64,000 bases of DNA from Marinimicrobium sp. C6131 (lineage in GTDB: Bacteria > Pseudomonadota > Gammaproteobacteria > Pseudomonadales > Cellvibrionaceae). Below are positions 44,151 through 52,518 of the stretch, one piece after another (position 1 is the stretch's first letter; each line of letters opens with the position of its first letter). Under the pieces are notes generated by a model. That model was not told the DNA's origin and ran no database searches. It worked only from the letters and a program-made list of their open reading frames with translations. The position numbers and the translations under genes are program-made. The stretch is taken from assembly GCF_026153455.1 (NCBI RefSeq), contig NZ_CP110629.1, positions 2,480,001 to 2,544,000 of the forward strand, given 5' to 3'.

Positions 44151-44531
44151 ATGTGTAATACTTCACGCCAGGAGCTGCTGGGCTCCTTGAGACGGCGTGC
44201 GCAAGATTTTTACATCACCCGCCCCTGGGGCATGGATATTGAGCCGGTCACGTTATCGTACTTATTTGATCTGGCTGGCAAACCAAACAACCTTGAAGCC
44301 GTTGATGTCGAAACCGTTTCGATCAACAGCGAGGTAGAACTGATTGACCTGCAGGAAAATCAGCCTTGCACCCTCGTAGTGGTGGCGCCCCAAGAGAGTG
44401 TTCCGGTCGAAGGCAGAGTGTCTTTTCTCTCTCCTCTCGGCGCCGCGCTCATGGGCCGCAAGCCGGGCGATACCGTTACCGTCAAGGTGTTTGGGGCAGT
44501 CCTGAGATACCAGATCGCAGCGATCAGGTGA
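44151..44531 (+). CDS. GreA/GreB C-terminal-domain (Rnk-like) protein
   Basis: A 126-residue protein whose C-terminal half has the FKBP-like fold found at the end of GreA/GreB and in Rnk: QPCTLVVVAPQESVPVEGRVSFLSPLG, then AALMGRKPGDTVTVKV. The GreA coiled-coil is replaced by a short helical N-terminus, so it would bind RNA polymerase without the acidic tip for cleavage. It is followed by a 30-residue basic ORF and a second Rnk-type gene in the same direction, forming a small cluster. Its exact role is not known. Confidence 0.8.
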   Translation: MCNTSRQELLGSLRRRAQDFYITRPWGMDIEPVTLSYLFDLAGKPNNLEAVDVETVSINSEVELIDLQENQPCTLVVVAPQESVPVEGRVSFLSPLGAALMGRKPGDTVTVKVFGAVLRYQIAAIR

Positions 44532-44691
44532 CACACTGATTTTCCGAGCCCCCACGACGGAGAACCGCGGGGCGCAGAAAGACACATTTAAGGGGGTGAT
44601 TCAATTGCATGCTGGTTCGTGGCACTGCCACGTTTTCTACGCCGATGTGTGGCCAACCACACAAACAACCATCAGCTAGAGGACTACTCGC

Positions 44692-44784
44692 ATGTCTCGA
44701 AACGAAAAGAAACAGGCCAAGCGTACACTGAAAGAAAAACGTGCGGCAAAACGCGACAAACGTCAAAACAACAGCAAGGAGTAG
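44692..44784 (+). CDS. Highly basic 30-residue microprotein
   Basis: A very short frame, MSRNEKKQAKRTLKEKRAAK followed by RDKRQNNSKE, with AGAGGA upstream. More than a third of its residues are Lys or Arg and it is predicted to be helical. It lies between two Rnk-type genes on the same strand. I cannot assign a family; a nucleic-acid- or ribosome-binding peptide is possible. Support is the ribosome-binding site, the biased composition and the position. Confidence 0.5.
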   Translation: MSRNEKKQAKRTLKEKRAAKRDKRQNNSKE

Positions 44785-44838
44785 TGTTGCCGCCAGGGAT
44801 GGCGCACTCTTTACCTAACATTACCATGAGGAATTTGT

Positions 44839-45222
44839 ATGGCATCGAAACCGAAAATTACGCTGACCAAAGAAGTCTATGAGAGCTTGTGGAAACTGTT
44901 GGAATCGGTTCCCGAGGACACCATCACCAATCAGCTGGAAGAAGAGCTAGAGCGGGCGAAAATTGTGACACCGTCCAAGCTTCCGGACGATGTGGTGACC
45001 ATGCACTCGCAGGTGACGTTTACGGTTCAGTCGACCGGAAAGACGTTCACCTATACGCTGGTGTATCCCACCGAGCTGGACAGCACGGAGCACAAGTTGT
45101 CCATTTTGAGCCCCATTGGCAGCGCCATTATTGGCCTGAAACAAGGGCAGGAAATTGACTGGCCGATCAGTAAAACCCAGCGCACCACCGTGAAAGTTGA
45201 AGCGGTCAGCCGAGCAGACTGA
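44839..45222 (+). CDS. rnk: Regulator of nucleoside diphosphate kinase (Rnk family)
   Basis: A 127-residue Rnk-type protein related to the C-terminal domain of GreA, known to bind RNA polymerase and linked to nucleotide pool control. The short helical N-terminus (VYESLWKLLESVPED) precedes the FKBP-like domain with TYTLVYPTELDSTEHKLSIL, SPIGSAIIGLKQGQEI and DWPISKTQRTTVKVE. It is a paralogue of the gene at 44151. A gdhA gene converges on it from the other strand. Confidence 0.82.
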   Translation: MASKPKITLTKEVYESLWKLLESVPEDTITNQLEEELERAKIVTPSKLPDDVVTMHSQVTFTVQSTGKTFTYTLVYPTELDSTEHKLSILSPIGSAIIGLKQGQEIDWPISKTQRTTVKVEAVSRAD

Positions 45223-45264
45223 CGACCGGTGCCGAGCACCGATCGCCAGCCCGTTTGGCGTACG

Positions 45265-46611
45265 TCAAATAACGCCAAATGCCAACATGGCATCCGCCAC
45301 ATGGCGGAAGCTCGCGATATTCGCGCCGGCTACATAGTTACCTTCCATATCGAACTCACGAGCGGTGTCGTAGCAATCTTTATGGATATTGGTCATGATC
45401 TGCCGCAGTCGGCTTTCAGTGTGCTCGAAACTCCAGGCATCGCGGCTGGCATTCTGTTGCATTTCCAGCGCTGAGGTGGCTACGCCACCGGCGTTGGCGG
45501 CCTTGCCTGGACCATAAGCAATGTGATTCTTCAGGAAGCAATCAACCGCCTCGGGTGTGCTGGGCATGTTGGCGCCCTCTGCCACCGCAATACAGCCGTT
45601 TTCAATCAGTGTCTGTGCTGCTTGCTCGTCCAGCTCATTCTGGGTGGCGCAGGGGAAGGCCAACTCGCAGGGAATATCCCAAATGTTGCCTTTTTCACGA
45701 TATTCGGCGTCTTTGTGTTGGTCGGTATACGCCTGAATGCGGGCACGCTGCACCTCTTTGACCGCCTTCAAGGTTTCCAGATCAATACCGCGCTCATCGT
45801 AAATAACGCCCGAGGAGTCTGAACAGGCCACGACCTTGGCGCCAAGCTGCTGGAGCTTCTCAATCGCGTAGATCGCCACATTGCCCGAACCGGATACGAC
45901 ACAGGTTTTACCGTCCAGGGACTTGTTGCGAACTTTGAGCATTTCCTCAGCAAAATACACCACGCCATAACCCGTGGCCTCTTTGCGTACCAGCGCCCCA
46001 CCCCAGGTGGGGTTTTTGCCTGTCAGCACGCCGGATTCATAGCGGTTGGTAATACGCTTGTACTGGCCGAAAAGGAAGCCAATTTCCCGAGCACCGACAC
46101 CAATGTCTCCCGCAGGCACATCGGTCATTTCCCCGATATGACGATACAGCTCGGTCATGAAACTCTGGCAAAAGCGCATGATTTCGTTATCGGACTTGCC
46201 CTTGGGATTAAAGTCCGAGCCACCCTTACCGCTACCGATAGGCAAGCCGGTCAGGGCATTTTTGAAGGTTTGTTCAAAGGCGAGAAACTTGATGGTGCCC
46301 AGCAGCACGCTGGGGTGGAAGCGCAGCCCCCCTTTATAGGGGCCCAGCGCGCTATTGAAGCCAACCCGGAACCCCCGGTTGATATGCACTTCGCCCTTAT
46401 CGTCCTGCCAGGGCACACGAAAAATGATCTGCCGTTCGGGTTCGCAAATGCGTTCAATGATTTTCTGCTCAGCGTAGTAAGGGCGCTTCTCGAGCACCGG
46501 CGTCAAGGTTTCGATCACCTCCCACACCGCCTGGTGAAATTCGGTTTCTCCAGGATTACGGTTTTTGACTTCTTCGTAAATTTTTTCTATTCGTTGTTGG
46601 GCATTTACCAT
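45265..46611 (-). CDS. gdhA: NADP-specific glutamate dehydrogenase
   Basis: Converts 2-oxoglutarate and ammonia to glutamate. The 448 residues match E. coli GdhA length. Catalytic and substrate segments are NSALGPYKGGLRFHPSV, LPIGSGKGGSDFNPKG and DVPAGDIGVGAREIGFLFG. The nucleotide fold includes VSGSGNVAIYAIEKL. The ATG at 46611 is preferred because GGAG precedes it; a TTG at 46623 would add four residues. It lies on the same strand 57 bp after the nitric oxide reductase gene, but a strong hairpin between them may end that transcript. Confidence 0.95.
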   Translation of the reverse strand: MVNAQQRIEKIYEEVKNRNPGETEFHQAVWEVIETLTPVLEKRPYYAEQKIIERICEPERQIIFRVPWQDDKGEVHINRGFRVGFNSALGPYKGGLRFHPSVLLGTIKFLAFEQTFKNALTGLPIGSGKGGSDFNPKGKSDNEIMRFCQSFMTELYRHIGEMTDVPAGDIGVGAREIGFLFGQYKRITNRYESGVLTGKNPTWGGALVRKEATGYGVVYFAEEMLKVRNKSLDGKTCVVSGSGNVAIYAIEKLQQLGAKVVACSDSSGVIYDERGIDLETLKAVKEVQRARIQAYTDQHKDAEYREKGNIWDIPCELAFPCATQNELDEQAAQTLIENGCIAVAEGANMPSTPEAVDCFLKNHIAYGPGKAANAGGVATSALEMQQNASRDAWSFEHTESRLRQIMTNIHKDCYDTAREFDMEGNYVAGANIASFRHVADAMLAFGVI

Positions 46612-46630
46612 GCGCGTCTCCAAAACTGAT

Positions 46631-46665
46631 ATAGGCCGGGGGCGAGCGAAACGCCCCCGGCCTAT
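46631..46665 (-). terminator. Strong GC hairpin between norZ and gdhA
   Basis: ATAGGCCGGGGGCG (46631-46644) and its exact complement (46652-46665) form a perfect 14-bp stem with a 7-base loop, immediately after the norZ stop codon. On the minus strand only a short TCAGTTTT follows, so termination may be partial. Confidence 0.65.
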
Positions 46666-46667
46666 CG

Positions 46668-49034
46668 TTACTTATCTCCGCCGCAATGTCCGCAGCACAC
46701 ACTGTCGCCCTGATGGGCCTCAGCCATCGCCGAGTCGGACTCAGCATAAGCCGGTGACCAGGATTTTTCCACCGGTTTAGTGGTGACGGAGTCCGGCGCA
46801 TCCGGAAAAAGTACGCCCTTGACCACCTGCCAGGTCACTGCCAGGGCGCCGACAATGAAAATCACATCGCCAATGGTGCGGACCCAACGCAGGGTTTCCA
46901 GCAGCGGCGTCTGCATGAACGCTTCGCTGCGGGCATACCACAGGCCCTCAGAGGCACTGGCAACGAACTGGATGACGCCCACCGGCAACAGGCTGGTAAA
47001 CAACATCAGCACCAGACCACCGTTCATCCACCAGAAGGCGGTTTTCATCACGCGCTCGTTGAACGCCATGTTCGGGCGAATGTAGCGGAGAATCAGCAGG
47101 CAGAAGCCCAGCGCCAGGAAGCCGTACACCCCGAACAAGGCGGCGTGTGCATGAGTGGGCGTGGTATTGAGCCCCTGCACGTAGTAGAGCGAGATGGGCG
47201 GGTTGATCATAAAGCCCAGCACACCGGCGCCCAGCATGTTCCAGAACGCCACGGCGACAAAAAACAGCAGCGGCCACTTGATGTTCTGCATCCAGGGAGC
47301 GCGGAACTTGAGACGCCAGTTTTCCCAGGCTTCATAACCGAGCACCACCAGGGGCACAACTTCCAGCGCACTGAACGAGGCTCCTACCGCCATGACCGGT
47401 GTGGTGGTACCGGAGAAGTACAGGTGGTGGAAGGTACCGGGCACGCCGCCGAGCATGAACAGTGACGCCGATGCCAGGGAGGCGGCGGTTGCCATGGGGC
47501 GGGATACCAGACCCATGCTGCAGAAAATGAAGGCCAGTGCGGCGGTAGCGAACACTTCAAAGAAGCCCTCTACCCACAGGTGCACGACCCACCAGCGCCA
47601 GTACTCCATGATGGAAATGTGGGTGCGCTCGCCGTAAGCCAGCCCGGCACCGTAAAACAGGCCGATGGCCACCACGGAGGCGGTCAACAACACCAACAGG
47701 TTTTTGTCGCCACCCTGCTTGAGGGCCGGCACGATGCCGCGCATCATCAGGAACAACCAGAAGGCGATACCGGCAACTTTGAGAATCTGCCAGAAGCGGC
47801 CCAGGTCAACGTATTCATACCCCTGATGGCCCAGCATGAAGCTCCACTCGGCAGGCATCAGCTGGTTGATCGCCAGGAAATTACCGGCAAAGGAACCCAC
47901 CACCACGGCAATCAGCGCCCAGAACAGAATGTCCACGCCGAGCTTCTGATACTTCGGATCTTTGCCGCCGTTGATGACCGGCGCGAGGAACAGGCCCGCC
48001 GCCAGGAAGCCGGTGGCAATCCAGAACATGGCCGACTGAATGTGCCAGGTGCGCATCAGGGAGTAAGGAAGCCAGTCCGAAGTCTGGATACCGTAAAAGC
48101 CCTGCCCTTCAATGGTGTAGTGAGCGACGAACCCACCCAGGAACACCTGCAGAGTGAACAGCCCCACCACCGCCAACAGGTATTTACCCAGGGCTTTCTG
48201 GGAAGGCGTCAGCGCAAAAGTGGTGATCGGGTCCTGCTTGGGCGCCTCTGGCTCCTCTTCGTCCTCTTTGCGCAGGAACGCCCAGCCCCAGACCAGGCCA
48301 CCGACACCGGCGATCAGCAGCACCACACTGGCGATGGACCAGACGATGTTCTCGGCGGTGGGCTTATTGTCGATCAGCGGCTCGTGGGGCCAGTTGTTGG
48401 TGTAGGTCGCTTCACCGGGGTAGCGCTCGGTGGCGGCGGCCCAGGCGGTCCAGAAGAAGAAATTGGTCATCTGATCCCGGCGCTCTTCGCTCGGCAGCGT
48501 GACCTCCTTCATGGCGTAGCTTTCCCGAGTGGGCTGCAGCTCCGGCGCACCGCCGAACAGACGGCTGTAGTAATCCGCTGTCTGCGCCATCGCCTGAGCG
48601 CGTCGATCGGACACCACCAGGGTGTCGGTCTCCGCATCCCAGGTGTTGGTGCGATAGGCTTCCTTCAGCTCGTACTGAAGGGCATTCTGGTCGCGCCCAT
48701 CGAGCTCGTCATAACTGACACCGAAATTGTCCTGAGCGGCCAACTCCAGCCAGGCCAACAGCTCCCGGTGCAGCCAGTCCGCGGTCCAGTCCGGCGCCTG
48801 GTAAGCGCCGTGCCCCCAGATGGAGCCGAGCTGCATACCACCCACGGATTGCCAGGCGGTCTGACCGTCGAGAATGCTGGTTTCGGTCATCAATGTCTGA
48901 CCACTCTCGGTGACCACCTGGTCCGGAATCGGCGGCGCCTTGCGGTACACCTCGACCCCAAAGTACCCCAACAACCCGAAGGTGACCGCCAATGTGCCAA
49001 TCAGCGTCCACCATAATCTTTTGTACTTACCCAT
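46668..49034 (-). CDS. norZ: Quinol-dependent nitric oxide reductase
   Basis: A 788-residue single-subunit membrane enzyme that reduces two NO to N2O with electrons from quinol. It has an N-terminal periplasmic NorC-like domain without haem c and about fourteen helices. The haem and non-haem iron histidines are visible in LMRTWHIQSAMF, VVHLWVEGFFEVF, PGTFHHLYFSGTTTP and HAHAALFGVYGF. The ATG at 49034 overlaps the end of the RIC gene by 8 bp. An unusual C-terminal tail reads HQGDSVCCGHCGGDK and may bind metal. Two NsrR-type sites precede the operon. Confidence 0.94.
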   Translation of the reverse strand: MGKYKRLWWTLIGTLAVTFGLLGYFGVEVYRKAPPIPDQVVTESGQTLMTETSILDGQTAWQSVGGMQLGSIWGHGAYQAPDWTADWLHRELLAWLELAAQDNFGVSYDELDGRDQNALQYELKEAYRTNTWDAETDTLVVSDRRAQAMAQTADYYSRLFGGAPELQPTRESYAMKEVTLPSEERRDQMTNFFFWTAWAAATERYPGEATYTNNWPHEPLIDNKPTAENIVWSIASVVLLIAGVGGLVWGWAFLRKEDEEEPEAPKQDPITTFALTPSQKALGKYLLAVVGLFTLQVFLGGFVAHYTIEGQGFYGIQTSDWLPYSLMRTWHIQSAMFWIATGFLAAGLFLAPVINGGKDPKYQKLGVDILFWALIAVVVGSFAGNFLAINQLMPAEWSFMLGHQGYEYVDLGRFWQILKVAGIAFWLFLMMRGIVPALKQGGDKNLLVLLTASVVAIGLFYGAGLAYGERTHISIMEYWRWWVVHLWVEGFFEVFATAALAFIFCSMGLVSRPMATAASLASASLFMLGGVPGTFHHLYFSGTTTPVMAVGASFSALEVVPLVVLGYEAWENWRLKFRAPWMQNIKWPLLFFVAVAFWNMLGAGVLGFMINPPISLYYVQGLNTTPTHAHAALFGVYGFLALGFCLLILRYIRPNMAFNERVMKTAFWWMNGGLVLMLFTSLLPVGVIQFVASASEGLWYARSEAFMQTPLLETLRWVRTIGDVIFIVGALAVTWQVVKGVLFPDAPDSVTTKPVEKSWSPAYAESDSAMAEAHQGDSVCCGHCGGDK

Positions 49035-49710
49035 GTGCCGCGGCCCCCTGTCCGTCAATGCGATCAAAAAGAATGTTGTTTTCCAGATGGATGTGGTCCA
49101 TCAAGTCCACCTCGAAGGTGGCCAGCCCCAGGTACAGGGCGCGCCAGGTATTGCAGGCGCCCACCGGCAGATTGATGCCCCGGGTCAGCTCGTGAATGCG
49201 CGCCAGCCCCTGGGCGTGCTCGTCGTGCTCATGGCGCATCATGCCGACCGGTCCGCCGGCCATCCCGAGCATGCCCCGGCTGATCATGGGGAACAGGATC
49301 TGCTCCTCCTTGGCCATGTGGTTTTCCAGCTCGGCCAGCAACCCCTCGAGGTGACTCGCCAATCCGGACGGACACTCCGGGTGTCCGCCATGTACCAGCT
49401 CAACGCGCTGGCTTAACCGGATCAGCTCGGGCAGCTGCTCCCGATGAACGTCGTGATAGCGGGTCAGAATGTGCTCGATCAGCTCGGCATTGTCAGCGTC
49501 CGCCCAGTCGCCCCGGGCACCATCGGCCTGGGCGTGCAGCCGATCGAGCTCCGCGGTCAGTGCCTCGGCATCAATGCCCTTGCGCTCGACGGCCCGCGCG
49601 AGTGCTTGCTTACCCCCGCAGCAGAAATCCAGACCATAACCGTGAAATACCCCGGTGGCCCCGGGTACTTCCCGGGCAATATCTCCCACCGATTGTGTCA
49701 GCCAATTCAT
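49027..49710 (-). CDS. ytfE: Iron-sulfur cluster repair di-iron protein (RIC)
   Basis: A 227-residue RIC/YtfE/ScdA/DnrN protein that repairs Fe-S centres damaged by nitric oxide. The N-terminal ScdA domain contains the conserved CC pair (HGYGLDFCCGGKQ). The hemerythrin-like part supplies di-iron ligands in RYHDVHREQLPELI, LENHMAKEEQILFPMI, MRHEHDEHAQGL and MDHIHLENNILFDR. The start at 49710 has GGGGAGC upstream. It overlaps norZ by 8 bp, so damage repair and NO removal are translationally coupled, both under two NsrR-type sites. Confidence 0.93.
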   Translation of the reverse strand: MNWLTQSVGDIAREVPGATGVFHGYGLDFCCGGKQALARAVERKGIDAEALTAELDRLHAQADGARGDWADADNAELIEHILTRYHDVHREQLPELIRLSQRVELVHGGHPECPSGLASHLEGLLAELENHMAKEEQILFPMISRGMLGMAGGPVGMMRHEHDEHAQGLARIHELTRGINLPVGACNTWRALYLGLATFEVDLMDHIHLENNILFDRIDGQGAAAHG

Positions 49711-49756
49711 AGGCAGCTCCCCTTGTGCGATGACCAGACAGGAATGAACCGGTTAA

Positions 49757-49779
49757 AAGGTTCATTTAAAATACTTCTT
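49757..49779. promoter_or_regulatory. NsrR-type binding site 4 (ytfE-norZ promoter)
   Basis: A 23-bp site with arms AAGGTTCATT and AATACTTCTT around TAA. It is 47 bp upstream of ytfE and differs from the consensus at about three positions. Confidence 0.72.
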
Positions 49780-49804
49780 TAACAAAGAATAACGATCCAA
49801 GATA

Positions 49805-49827
49805 AAGATGTAAAATAAATTCATCTT
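49805..49827. promoter_or_regulatory. NsrR-type binding site 5 (ytfE-norZ promoter, distal)
   Basis: A 23-bp palindrome with perfect outer arms AAGATG and CATCTT and an A/T-only core. It lies 48 bp from site 4 (start to start), 95 bp upstream of ytfE. Confidence 0.72.
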
Positions 49828-49936
49828 TTTGGGCGCCATCTACCCCTTCAGGGATAGTCGGCCTCCCCTGAATGGCAGAGCGCGTATCATTCACTCCTAC
49901 TCAGGGGTGGGCGGGTTGATTGAATACCCCCGCAAA

Positions 49937-49959
49937 AAGATATATTGTTAATACATGTT
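49937..49959. promoter_or_regulatory. NsrR-type binding site 6 (DUF454-nnrS-nsrR promoter)
   Basis: A 23-bp site, left arm AAGATATATT, right arm AATACATGTT, 29 bp upstream of the DUF454 start. It would let NsrR control its own operon. Confidence 0.68.
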
Positions 49960-49987
49960 TTGTTGGCGTGAGTATCCGAGGGTTTCC

Positions 49988-50371
49988 ATGAGTCCCACCT
50001 CGATTTGGCGACACCCGCAGCGACTACCCTGGCTGCTGGTGACCTGGAGCGGCGTTGCATTGGGCGCGCTGGGCGCTCTATTACCCCTGCTACCCACCAC
50101 ACCGTTTCTGATTCTGGCGGCCTGGGCCGCCCCCAAGGGCTCACCCCGGCTGCACCGCTGGCTTTGCCAGCACCCGCATTTCGGGCCTGTGCTGGAAGCC
50201 TGGCACACCCGGCGAGCCATTCCCCGCCGGGGAAAGTGGTTGGCCTGCACGATGCTGACCGCCAGCCTGGTCTGGCTCATCATTTCCGGCGCAGCACCGA
50301 CCGTGCTACTGGCGTTGACAGTGCTGTTCTGCGCCATTGCCACCTTTTTATGGAGCCGGCCCGACGCCTGA
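49988..50371 (+). CDS. DUF454 (YbaN family) inner membrane protein
   Basis: A 127-residue membrane protein starting at MSPTSIWRHP (49988), with GAGGG upstream. It has an N-terminal helix (GVALGALGALLPLLPTTPFL), the family PTTPFLILAAW segment, a cytoplasmic loop with several His/Trp residues and two C-terminal helices. DUF454 function is unknown. It is the first gene of an operon with nnrS and nsrR and lies 29 bp downstream of an NsrR-type site, so it belongs to the nitric oxide response here. Confidence 0.88.
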   Translation: MSPTSIWRHPQRLPWLLVTWSGVALGALGALLPLLPTTPFLILAAWAAPKGSPRLHRWLCQHPHFGPVLEAWHTRRAIPRRGKWLACTMLTASLVWLIISGAAPTVLLALTVLFCAIATFLWSRPDA

Positions 50372-50403
50372 TCCGTCGGCTCAGCGAACGAGGAAATCTG
50401 ATC

Positions 50404-51582
50404 ATGTCGCAACCATCGGCCCTGTTTTCTTACGCGTTCCGGCCATTTTTCATTTTGGCGGGGGTGTACGCCATCGCCATCATCCTGGCGTGGATTGGTT
50501 TTCTCTTTGGCGGCTGGCCCCTGCCTTTGGGCTGGTCCCCGCTACAGTGGCACAGCCACGAAATGATCTACGGGTTCGTCAGCGCCCCCATTGCCGGGTT
50601 TCTGCTCACCGCCATGTGCAACTGGACCGGTGCCCCACCCCTGCGCGGCGCTGGTCTGGTAGCGCTGGTGTTACTCTGGCTCGCCGGGCGGGCGGTGTTC
50701 TGGTTCGCGGGCTGGTTGCCGGGCTGGCTGGTCGCGGTGGTCGATCTCGCCTTTTTGCCCGTGGTGGCGCTCTATGCCGGGCGAGTCCTGCTGCGCTACG
50801 GCAACAAGCGCAACCTGATTCTGGTGGCCGTGTTGGCGGCGCTGACGGCGGGCAACCTGCTGATGCACCTGGGCTTTATGAACGGTGGCGTGGGCCTACT
50901 CAAACTGGGCCAAGGCCTGGGACTGGACGTGATTACTCTGATGATTGTGGTTATCGCCGGGCGCATCACCCCGGCCTTCACCGCCAATTGGCTGAAAATG
51001 CATGGCGGACGCCCGGAGCGGGTCACGCAGTCGGCGCGTGTCACTCAGTGGGCGCTGGCCAGTGTGTTGGCACTCACTCTGGTAACCTTGCTGCCACTAC
51101 CGCTCTGGGTAGAAGGCGCCGTGGCCCTGCTGGCCGCCATCGTCAACGGCGTACGTCTTTACCAGTGGTCCGGCTGGCAGACCCGACGCGAACCCCTGCT
51201 GTGGATTCTGCACCTGGCCTATGGCTGGATTGTGGTTGCTCTGGCGCTGCGCGGCCTGGGCGCCTTCCTGCCCGCGCTGTCGGACTCCCTGTGGCAACAC
51301 GCCCTCGCCGTGGGCGGCGTTGCCACACTGATTCTCGGGGTAATGAGCCGGGTGGCCATGGGCCACACCGGGCGGCCTCTCACCCTGCGTCCCTTCGGCC
51401 GGCTGATGTACGCCGCGATCATTGCCGCCACGGTGTTTCGGCTGCTGGCCGCCAACCAGTGGCTGGACTACCGGATCGGGGTCACTCTGTCCGCTCTGGC
51501 CTGGATTCTGGCGTTTGCCTTGTTTGTGGTACTTTATGCGCCGATACTGTGGCAGCCCCGGGCCGACGGCCGCCCCGGCTAA
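50404..51582 (+). CDS. nnrS: NnrS family haem-copper membrane protein
   Basis: A 392-residue protein with about twelve membrane helices, starting at MSQPSALFSYAFRPFFIL (GAGGAA upstream). The conserved SYAFRPFFILAGVYA opening, the HSHEMIYGFVSAPIAGFLLTA segment and MSRVAMGHTGRPL near the end define NnrS. The histidines in WHSHEM and MGHTG are likely haem or metal ligands. NnrS lowers nitrosative damage to iron metabolism in other bacteria. It lies between DUF454 and nsrR, 11 bp before nsrR. Confidence 0.93.
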   Translation: MSQPSALFSYAFRPFFILAGVYAIAIILAWIGFLFGGWPLPLGWSPLQWHSHEMIYGFVSAPIAGFLLTAMCNWTGAPPLRGAGLVALVLLWLAGRAVFWFAGWLPGWLVAVVDLAFLPVVALYAGRVLLRYGNKRNLILVAVLAALTAGNLLMHLGFMNGGVGLLKLGQGLGLDVITLMIVVIAGRITPAFTANWLKMHGGRPERVTQSARVTQWALASVLALTLVTLLPLPLWVEGAVALLAAIVNGVRLYQWSGWQTRREPLLWILHLAYGWIVVALALRGLGAFLPALSDSLWQHALAVGGVATLILGVMSRVAMGHTGRPLTLRPFGRLMYAAIIAATVFRLLAANQWLDYRIGVTLSALAWILAFALFVVLYAPILWQPRADGRPG

Positions 51583-51593
51583 CGAGGTCAACC

Positions 51594-52031
51594 ATGCATA
51601 TTACCCGCTATACCGATTACTCCCTGCGCGTACTGATGTACGTTGCGCTCAAGGGCGACGAGCTGTCGACCATCCGGGAAATTGCCGAGAGTTACGACAT
51701 TTCCAAGAACCACCTGATGAAGGTGGTGCAGGAGTTGAACAGCAAGGGCTACCTGCACGCCATTCGCGGTAAAAACGGCGGCCTCCGCCTGCGGGGCGAT
51801 CCCAAAGACATCAATCTCGGTGAGCTGGTCCGCAGTACCGAGCAGGATCTGTCGCTGGTGGAGTGCTTCAGCGCCGGAAACCACTGCGTACTGACCCCGG
51901 CCTGTCGCCTGAAGGGCATCTTCGCCGAATCCCTGAATGCCTTTTTCAGCGTACTCGATGGCTACACCCTGGCCGATCTGGTCGATCCGGCCCAGACGCC
52001 GACCATGAAGCAGGTGTTACAGATCGCCTGA
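51594..52031 (+). CDS. nsrR: Nitric-oxide-sensing Rrf2 repressor NsrR
   Basis: A 145-residue Rrf2-family repressor that holds a [4Fe-4S] cluster and releases DNA when nitric oxide attacks it. The winged helix-turn-helix runs through STIREIAESYDISKNHLMKV and AIRGKNGGLRL. Three cluster cysteines are at 91, 98 and 104 (ECFSAGNHCVLTPACRLKG), the C-x6-C-x5-C spacing of NsrR. It lies 11 bp after nnrS. Six matching palindromes are found in the window, three of them within 2.5 kb. The spacing of the cysteines and the DNA motif argue for NsrR over IscR. Confidence 0.93.
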   Translation: MHITRYTDYSLRVLMYVALKGDELSTIREIAESYDISKNHLMKVVQELNSKGYLHAIRGKNGGLRLRGDPKDINLGELVRSTEQDLSLVECFSAGNHCVLTPACRLKGIFAESLNAFFSVLDGYTLADLVDPAQTPTMKQVLQIA

Positions 52032-52069
52032 CTCCCAAGGGTCCGGTGGGAAGTGCTAAACTGCGCTCC

Positions 52070-52486
52070 ATGAGCTACGACATCGTCTTCAAACGCGTTT
52101 ACGAACCCGTCGAGCGCACCGATGGTGCCCGCGTACTGGTGGATCGCCTCTGGCCGCGAGGGAAGCGCCGGGACGACCTGCAACTGACCGAGTGGTACCG
52201 CAACGCCTCCCCCTCTCCCGCCCTGCGGCGCGCCTGGCATCAGGGCGATATCGACCAGCAGCGCTTTGCCAAAGACTACCAGAGCGAGCTGGACGATGAC
52301 CCGGACGCACTCACGCCACTGATGCGCCACGCCCGTCGGGGCCGCCTGAGCCTGTTGACCGCCACCCGCAACCCCGAGCAGTCTCACCTGCCCATCCTGC
52401 GCAAGGCCCTGCTGGACCAGTTGGCGCGGGAAGACGAACAGGCCGATGGCCGCGAGCCCAGCTCACCCACTTGCTATGAACGCTAG
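52070..52486 (+). CDS. DUF488 family protein
   Basis: A 138-residue soluble protein of the DUF488 family (YeaO-like branch). The typical FKRVYEPVERTDGARVLVDR, LWPRGKRRDDLQL, EWYRNASPSPALRR and LSLLTATRNPEQSHLPIL are all visible. Function is unknown; some relatives bind haem or are linked to stress. It lies 38 bp after nsrR and probably ends the same transcript, extending the NsrR operon to four genes. Confidence 0.87.
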   Translation: MSYDIVFKRVYEPVERTDGARVLVDRLWPRGKRRDDLQLTEWYRNASPSPALRRAWHQGDIDQQRFAKDYQSELDDDPDALTPLMRHARRGRLSLLTATRNPEQSHLPILRKALLDQLAREDEQADGREPSSPTCYER

Positions 52487-52518
52487 CAAGCACTTACCCA
52501 CAAAGGCTGAATGATTTG

